Assembly: GCF_009856625.1 (NCBI RefSeq)
Contig: NZ_CP047241.1
Span: 1 to 64,000, forward strand
Direction: 5' to 3'
DNA: 64,000 nucleotides
Source of the DNA: Aquitalea denitrificans
GTDB lineage: Bacteria; Pseudomonadota; Gammaproteobacteria; Burkholderiales; Chromobacteriaceae
Shown piece after piece: positions 59,564 through 64,000 of this stretch (the stretch's first letter is position 1; every line of letters starts with the position of its first letter). The translations under genes and the position numbers were made by a program. The notes under the pieces were generated by a model, which made no database searches, was not told where the DNA came from, and saw only the letters and a program-made list of their open reading frames with translations.

Positions 59564-60232
59564 GTGCAGCAGATTTCCATTTTCAGCCTGGTGATGAATG
59601 CCAGCCTGGTGGTGCAGCTGGTCATGGCAGGCCTGGCCTTGGTGTCGGTGCTGTCGTGGGCGCTGATTTTCAACAAGATTGCCGTTTTGCGTGCCGCGCG
59701 TCGCCACAGCGACGAGTTCGAACGCAATTTCTGGAGCGGTGCCGACCTGAACCGCCTGTATGAAGACGCCAACCGTCGTAATGACAGCGTGGGTATGGAG
59801 CGCATCTTCCAGTCCGGTTTTGCCGAATTTCTCAAGCTGCGTGGCCGTACCGGAGCTGAGTTGTCGGACATCATGGACGGTTCGCGCCGCGCCATGCGCG
59901 CTGCCGCCCAGCGCGAGCTGGATACGCTGGATAGCCATACTTCCTTCCTGGCAACCGTTGGCTCGGTCAGTCCCTACATTGGCTTGTTTGGCACGGTATG
60001 GGGCATCATGCATGCCTTCATCGGGCTGGGTAATGTGGGGCAGGCTACTTTGTCCACCGTTGCTCCGGGTATTGCCGAAGCGCTGGTGGCAACGGCAATA
60101 GGTTTGTTTGCCGCCATCCCCGCCGTGGTGGCGTATAACCGCTTTGCTACCGATGTGGACCGGCTGGCCACGCGTTTCGATACCTATATGGAAGAGTTCT
60201 CCAACATTCTGCAGCGGCTGGCTACCCGCTAG
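59564..60232 (+). CDS. tolQ: Tol-Pal system inner-membrane protein TolQ
   Basis: One of the two proton-channel proteins that energise Tol-Pal. 222 residues, three transmembrane helices (about 18-38, 127-147, 165-190); the segments FERNFWSGADLNRLYED and SVSPYIGLFGTVWGIMHAF are diagnostic for TolQ and distinguish it from ExbB and MotA. The start is GTG 59564. The expected partner tolR does not follow; the next gene is an unrelated exporter, and upstream lies tsaC, not ybgC. The remaining tol genes must be elsewhere. Confidence 0.85.
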   Translation: MQQISIFSLVMNASLVVQLVMAGLALVSVLSWALIFNKIAVLRAARRHSDEFERNFWSGADLNRLYEDANRRNDSVGMERIFQSGFAEFLKLRGRTGAELSDIMDGSRRAMRAAAQRELDTLDSHTSFLATVGSVSPYIGLFGTVWGIMHAFIGLGNVGQATLSTVAPGIAEALVATAIGLFAAIPAVVAYNRFATDVDRLATRFDTYMEEFSNILQRLATR

Positions 60233-60347
60233 CGCTGGTCTGGCCGTGTCGGGATTGTTCTGGTGATAGAACAGAGCTTTCCCTGCACGTGCTTGAGTTT
60301 TTTATTGGCCGAAGGCAAGGTATGCGGCCAGTATCCCCGAGTCCGCC

Positions 60348-61220
60348 ATGTCTGCCCGCCCCGCTTCGCTATCCTTGCTGACCCTGTCAGCCTTTTTTGC
60401 CCTGTATGTAATCTGGGGTTCCACCTATTTCTTTATCCGTATCGGCATCGAATCCTGGCCACCGTTCATGATGGCCGGCCTGCGCTTTCTGTTTGCCGGC
60501 AGTGTAATGCTGGCTTTCCTGCTGCTACGTGGCCATCGCCTGCCCTGTCGGCAGGAATTGTGCGGTGCCGCCATTCTGGGTGTGCTGATGCCGGCCATCG
60601 GCAATGGTTTTGTCACTCTGGCCGAAAAACAGGTGTCTTCCGGAGTGGCTGCGCTGGTGGTGGCCACGGTGCCCTTGTTCACCGTGCTGTTTGGCCGCTT
60701 CTGTTTTGGTCTGCGCGCGCGTGGCCGCGAATGGGCGGGTATTGCGCTGGGTATGCTGGGCATTGTGGTGCTGAACCTGGGTTCCAATCTGCGTACCAGC
60801 CCCATGGGCGCATTCTGGCTGCTGTTTGCCTCGGCTGGCTGGGCGCTGGGGTCGGCCTGGAGCCGGGTGATCGTTCAACCCAAGGGCCCGATGGGTAGTG
60901 CCTGGATGATGATTTTTGGCGGCCTGGCCTTGCTGCTGGGCAGTGTCGTAACCGGCGAGCATCTGGCAGCCATGCCGGCCTGGCAGGGTTGGGCGGCAAT
61001 CGCCTATCTGTCGGTTTTTGGCTCCATGGTGGCCTACAGTGCCTATCTGCATCTGCTGAAAACGGTATCGCCAGCCGCGGCTACCAGCTATGCCTACGTT
61101 AATCCCATCATCGCAGTATTGCTGGGTGTTCTGTTGCTGGGCGAGCATGTCGGGCCGCAGGAAATCCTGGCCATGGTCATCATTCTCTCTGGTGTTGTGC
61201 TGATCAGCTGGCGCAGGTAA
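60348..61220 (+). CDS. EamA/DMT family exporter (YedA-like)
   Basis: A 290-residue inner-membrane protein with ten hydrophobic helices arranged as two EamA repeats. FFALYVIWGSTYFFIRIGIESWPPFMMAGLRF is the family's characteristic opening (WGSTYFFIRIGIE-like), and PIIAVLLGVLLLGEHVGPQEILAMVIILSGV is the last repeat. Drug/metabolite transporters of this type often export amino acids or nucleosides. It starts 115 bases after tolQ and ends before a hairpin at 61253. Substrate unknown. Confidence 0.85.
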   Translation: MSARPASLSLLTLSAFFALYVIWGSTYFFIRIGIESWPPFMMAGLRFLFAGSVMLAFLLLRGHRLPCRQELCGAAILGVLMPAIGNGFVTLAEKQVSSGVAALVVATVPLFTVLFGRFCFGLRARGREWAGIALGMLGIVVLNLGSNLRTSPMGAFWLLFASAGWALGSAWSRVIVQPKGPMGSAWMMIFGGLALLLGSVVTGEHLAAMPAWQGWAAIAYLSVFGSMVAYSAYLHLLKTVSPAAATSYAYVNPIIAVLLGVLLLGEHVGPQEILAMVIILSGVVLISWRR

Positions 61221-61252
61221 ACCACCTTCGCTGCAGGTGTAATGCTGTTTCT

Positions 61253-61274
61253 CAGGGGCCGCTAATGGCCCCTG
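61253..61274 (+). terminator. Terminator-like hairpin after the EamA gene
   Basis: CAGGGGCC (61253-61260), loop GCTAAT, GGCCCCTG (61267-61274), then TTGCATTG. Eight-bp perfect stem, weak T tract. It is the left part of a 468-base gap (61221-61688) without coding sequence. Confidence 0.5.
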
Positions 61275-61440
61275 TTGCATTGTGGTACGAGCTGCTGTGG
61301 TTTTCTGGCCACACTGCCCGGTCTGGCCTGGAACAGACTGGCGGCAGGGTGGCAGCTTTCCTCCGGGAGTCATGCACTGCCTGAGTGTGATGACCTTTTT
61401 TCTAGGCTGTTCACGTTTTAGTCATGCAATATGACCACTT

Positions 61441-61599
61441 AAATACCAGTTTGTCAGGTATTTCCACTACAAATCCCATCCCGTCTGTCTTGAACCGCCC
61501 GCAAATCATGCTGCTACAGCATGAGCAAGCTCAGCGTGCGTGCTGTCACTTCTGCTTGATTTTCAATAATTGGTATTGACGTGGTATTTGAGTGGTATT
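61441..61599 (+). promoter_or_regulatory. NagR/NagQ-type operator repeats upstream of the nag operon
   Basis: TGGTATT occurs three times in direct repeat at 61571-61577, 61582-61588 and 61593-61599, each exactly 11 bases apart, that is one helical turn. About 110 bases upstream the inverted pair AAATACC (61441-61447) / GGTATTT (61457-61463) shows the same half-site. A GntR-family regulator gene begins at 61689, so the sites probably mediate autoregulation and control of nagA and nagB-II by N-acetylglucosamine. No clear -10/-35 was identified. Confidence 0.6.
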
Positions 61600-61688
61600 A
61601 ACTTTTCGCAGCATGACAGATGCTGGTCTTGCCGGGCCAGGAATGCGATATTCGGCCTGTTATCAATCAGACCAGTTGCAGACCGCTT

Positions 61689-62423
61689 ATGGAAAACCGT
61701 TGGAGCGCACTCAAGCCGGAAGGGGAGTCCACCACACCGCTGTATTTGCAGCTTGCCCGCAAACTGGCGGAGGCCATCAATGCCGGCTGGTGGCAGGCTG
61801 ATGAAGCCCTGCCGTCCGAGCGCACTTTTTCCGAAGAACTGGGCATTTCGCGGGTGACAGCGCGCAAGGCGATGGATGTATTGCTGGAGCAGGGGCTGAT
61901 TCGCCGTCGCCATGGTTCCGGCACCTTCATCACACCGCGGCTGGAACAGCCCTTGTCCCGGCTGGTGGGATTTACCGAACAATTACGCCAGCGCGGCTTT
62001 GAGCCGTCGTCGGTATGGCTGGAGCGGGGTATTCATCCGCCCAGCAATGATGAGGTGATCAAGCTGGGGCTGTCGCCCACCTCTCAGGTGGCACGGCTGA
62101 AGCGGCAACGGCTGGCCGATGGCGTAGTGATGGCGATCGAGATGACCACTTTGCCAGTGGCCGTTTTGCCTGAGCCGCATAAAGTGGGTAACTCGCTGTA
62201 CGCCTATCTGGATAGTGCCGGGCAGTCGGTGGTACGAGCGCTGCAGCATATCCGTGCCGTGAATGCTTCGGCGGAGATCGCAGCACTGGCCGGCATCCGT
62301 CAGGGCGAGGCCATGTTGCTGATCACCCGCATTGGCTTCAATGCCGACAATCAGGCAATAGAGCTGACCGACACTTATTGCCGTAACGATTATTACGATT
62401 TTGTAGCCGAACTGAGACGATGA
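61689..62423 (+). CDS. GntR family regulator of the N-acetylglucosamine operon (NagR/NagQ-like)
   Basis: A 244-residue regulator of the HutC/GntR subfamily. The N-terminal winged helix is TTPLYLQLARKLAEAINAGWW, LPSERTFSEELGISRVTARKAMDVLLEQGLIRRRHGSGTFI. The C-terminal UTRA ligand-binding domain (about 80-240) has QVARLKRQRLADGVVMAIEMTTLP and the end TDTYCRNDYYDFVAEL. UTRA regulators of nag operons bind GlcN-6-P or GlcNAc-6-P. ATG 61689 is chosen; an upstream ATG at 61620 lies in the operator region. It overlaps nagA by 4 bases. Confidence 0.87.
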   Translation: MENRWSALKPEGESTTPLYLQLARKLAEAINAGWWQADEALPSERTFSEELGISRVTARKAMDVLLEQGLIRRRHGSGTFITPRLEQPLSRLVGFTEQLRQRGFEPSSVWLERGIHPPSNDEVIKLGLSPTSQVARLKRQRLADGVVMAIEMTTLPVAVLPEPHKVGNSLYAYLDSAGQSVVRALQHIRAVNASAEIAALAGIRQGEAMLLITRIGFNADNQAIELTDTYCRNDYYDFVAELRR

Positions 62424-63541
62424 CGACACCACATGTACTGCAGGGCCGCATCCTGACTGCCGATGGCTGGCGGGACGGCATGCTGGAACTGGGCAAGGAT
62501 GGCCGCATTGCTGCTATCAAGGACTGCTTGCCAACAGGCCGCGCGGCAGCGCGCTATATCCTGCCTGGCTTCATCGACCTGCATGTACATGGCGGTGGCG
62601 GGGTGGACATCATGCAAGGCGGCCTGGCTGCCGAAGCCGTGGCACAGTTGCATGCTCGCCACGGCACTACCTCCATGCTGGCCACTACCATGACCGCACC
62701 GATGGAGGAAATTGAAAGCGTGCTGGCTGCGCTGGGGCCGTCATGCCGCCAGCGTGCTCGTGGCAGTGCCCGTTTGCTGGGCGTGCATCTGGAAGGCCCG
62801 TACATCAACCCGGGCAAGCTGGGGGCGCAGCCGGACGATGCCTGCCAGGCGGTATTGTCGCAGATTGAAAAGCTGCGTCAGCTGGCCCCGATTGCCCTGC
62901 TGACACTGGCACCGGAAATCCCCGGTCACATGGACATTATCCGTGCCTTGAGCGATGCCGGCATCCGGGTGCAGATCGGCCATACCCTGGGCAGTTACGA
63001 AGACGGTGTGCAGGCGCTGCAACAGGGTGCGGCAGGTTTTACCCATCTGTTCAATGCCATGACCGGCCTGCATCACCGCGAGCCGGGCATGGTGGGGGCG
63101 GCGCTGGCGCATGCCGAATATGCCGAACTGATTCCCGATCTGCTGCATGTGCATCCCGGTGCCATTCGCACCGCGCTGCGTGCCATCCCCAGGCTGTATT
63201 GCGTTACCGACTCCACCGCAGCAGCCGGCATGCCGGATGGTGAGTACAAGCTGGGCTCGCACACCGTACACAAATGCCTGGGTGGGGTGCGTCTGGCTGA
63301 CGGCACGCTGGCAGGCAGCACGCTGACCATGGATCAGGCATTGCGCAATCTGGTGTCCATCGGCTTGTCGCTGGCCGAGGCTTCGCACCGGCTGTCCTTG
63401 TATCCGGCCGATTATCTGGGCCATGCCGACCGTGGCCGGCTGCAGCCGGGAGCCTGGGCGGATGTGCTGGTGCTGGATGAGGCGCTGAATTTGCTGGATG
63501 TCTATCTGGAGGGAGAACACCTTGTCGTCTCTGATGTATGA
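62420..63541 (+). CDS. nagA: N-acetylglucosamine-6-phosphate deacetylase
   Basis: Removes the acetyl group of GlcNAc-6-phosphate. 373 residues, TIM-barrel amidohydrolase: LPGFIDLHVHGGGGVDIM (metal ligands), VHLEGPYINPGKLGAQP, IGHTLGSYEDGVQALQQGAAGFTHLFNAM, and TDSTAAAGMPDGEY with the catalytic Asp. It starts with ATGA overlap with the regulator and ends ATGTATGA with the next gene, so the operon is tightly coupled. GlcNAc from chitin or cell-wall recycling is the expected substrate source. Confidence 0.96.
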   Translation: MTTPHVLQGRILTADGWRDGMLELGKDGRIAAIKDCLPTGRAAARYILPGFIDLHVHGGGGVDIMQGGLAAEAVAQLHARHGTTSMLATTMTAPMEEIESVLAALGPSCRQRARGSARLLGVHLEGPYINPGKLGAQPDDACQAVLSQIEKLRQLAPIALLTLAPEIPGHMDIIRALSDAGIRVQIGHTLGSYEDGVQALQQGAAGFTHLFNAMTGLHHREPGMVGAALAHAEYAELIPDLLHVHPGAIRTALRAIPRLYCVTDSTAAAGMPDGEYKLGSHTVHKCLGGVRLADGTLAGSTLTMDQALRNLVSIGLSLAEASHRLSLYPADYLGHADRGRLQPGAWADVLVLDEALNLLDVYLEGEHLVVSDV

Positions 63542-64000
63542 AGAAGCCCTGTCCGCGGCCGATGCCGTGGCTGCCCAACACATGTATGCCGATGAGGGCC
63601 TGGCCGTACTGGGCCGCGAGCTGGCCACTGCGCCGCCTACGCTGGCACTGACCGTGGCGCGTGGCAGCTCGGACCATGCGGCCAATTACTTTGCTTACCT
63701 CGCCATGCAGAGGCTGGGCGTGCCGGTGGTGTCACTGCCGATGTCGCTGGTGACCCTGCATCACGCGCCGCTGGCGGTAAAGGGCCAGTTGGCGGTAGCC
63801 CTGTCCCAGTCCGGGCAGAGTCCGGACCTGATCGACACCATGAGCCGTCTGGCCGAGGCCGGGGCACGCACCGTGGCCCTGGTCAACAAGCACGAATCTC
63901 CGCTGGCGGCAGCGTGCGAGTGGTCGCTGCCGCTGTGTGCCGGTGAGGAAAAGAGCGTAGCCGCCACCAAGAGCTATATCGCCTCGCTGTCTGCTGTGGC
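63522..64000 (+). CDS. nagB-II: SIS-type glucosamine-6-phosphate deaminase NagB-II (cut by window end)
   Basis: The first about 160 residues of a SIS-domain sugar isomerase/deaminase, related to the C-terminal half of glucosamine synthase. LTVARGSSDHAANYFAYLA is the first SIS loop; VALSQSGQSPDLIDT and EKSVAATKSYIA are the typical phosphosugar-binding motifs. In many nag operons of proteobacteria this non-orthologous enzyme replaces NagB. I place the start at TTG 63522, just after GGAGGGAG; an in-frame ATG at 63534 (MYEEALSAADAV) is the alternative, but its spacing is long. Overlaps nagA by 20 bases. Confidence 0.85.
   Translation, partial: MSSLMYEEALSAADAVAAQHMYADEGLAVLGRELATAPPTLALTVARGSSDHAANYFAYLAMQRLGVPVVSLPMSLVTLHHAPLAVKGQLAVALSQSGQSPDLIDTMSRLAEAGARTVALVNKHESPLAAACEWSLPLCAGEEKSVAATKSYIASLSAV

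Noticed and set aside
1..64000. CRISPR arrays, tRNA genes, rRNA operon, insertion sequences, prophage
   Set aside because: No regularly spaced repeats, no tRNA-like cloverleaf, no transposase or integrase motif and no phage structural genes were recognised when reading both strands.

Overview
The window is a 64 kb stretch of a high-GC (roughly 60-65 percent by eye), gene-dense betaproteobacterial chromosome. The best fit is order Neisseriales, family Chromobacteriaceae (Chromobacterium / Aquitalea / Vogesella-like). The main reasons are a pyruvate dehydrogenase E3 with a fused N-terminal lipoyl domain (the P64k type known from Neisseria), an E2 with two lipoyl domains, the birA-coaX pair, the zapA - 6S RNA - 5-formyl-THF cyclo-ligase order, and a dusB-fis operon. 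I see no tRNA, no rRNA operon other than RNase P and 6S RNA as structural RNAs, no IS element, no phage and no CRISPR. Almost everything is core chromosome, so the unusual points are local.

Layout. 1-3 kb: end of birA, coaX, a SPOR protein, a DUF1275 membrane protein. 3-6 kb: an M48 peptidase-like protein that has lost its catalytic Glu, a secreted DUF3298-like protein, a GNAT enzyme. 6-9.2 kb: late cobalamin assembly, cobS-cobC-cobT on minus and cobU/cobP divergent on plus. 9.2-12.5 kb: zapB-like, zapA, 6S RNA, fau, a tiny lipoprotein, an EVE protein and a proline iminopeptidase. 12.6-17.1 kb: leuS (with a terminator-like leader and an internal low-GC patch), lptE, holA. 17.2-19.1 kb: an orphan small protein, a lytic transglycosylase, a YidB-like protein. 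19.2-21.8 kb: peroxide defence, ahpC and ahpF, separated by a structured intergenic element. 21.8-26 kb: a YcnI-like copper protein, a thioesterase, then rlmH, rsfS, nadD and carbonic anhydrase on minus.

26-31 kb is a sulfide/persulfide module: a persulfide-dioxygenase-like metallo-hydrolase diverges from a BigR/SqrR-type ArsR repressor, two YeeE/YedE half-transporters and a SulP transporter, with AT-rich palindromes in the shared promoter. 31-39 kb: BepA-like protease, then the pyruvate dehydrogenase operon aceE-aceF-lpdA with hairpins in both spacers. 39.3-44.9 kb: tamA-tamB outer-membrane assembly. 45-48.6 kb: an M20 amidohydrolase, nucleoside hydrolase and MFS cassette. 48.6-51.8 kb: a large Cache-PAS-PAS-GGDEF-EAL protein. 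51.9-53.8 kb: rnpB, dusB, fis. 53.9-57.8 kb: purH, an anchored protein of unknown function, purD. 58-61.2 kb: a periplasmic binding protein, a TsaC-like protein, a lone tolQ and an EamA exporter. 61.4-64 kb: an N-acetylglucosamine operon (GntR regulator, nagA, start of a SIS-type nagB-II), preceded by three TGGTATT direct repeats spaced exactly 11 bp apart.

The points most worth a second look are the HAVGH M48 protein (3.3 kb), the leuS low-GC patch (13.8-14.05 kb), the leuS leader, the 11-bp-phased operator repeats before nagR, the ahpC/ahpF spacer, the sulfide module with its palindromic operator, and the solitary tolQ.
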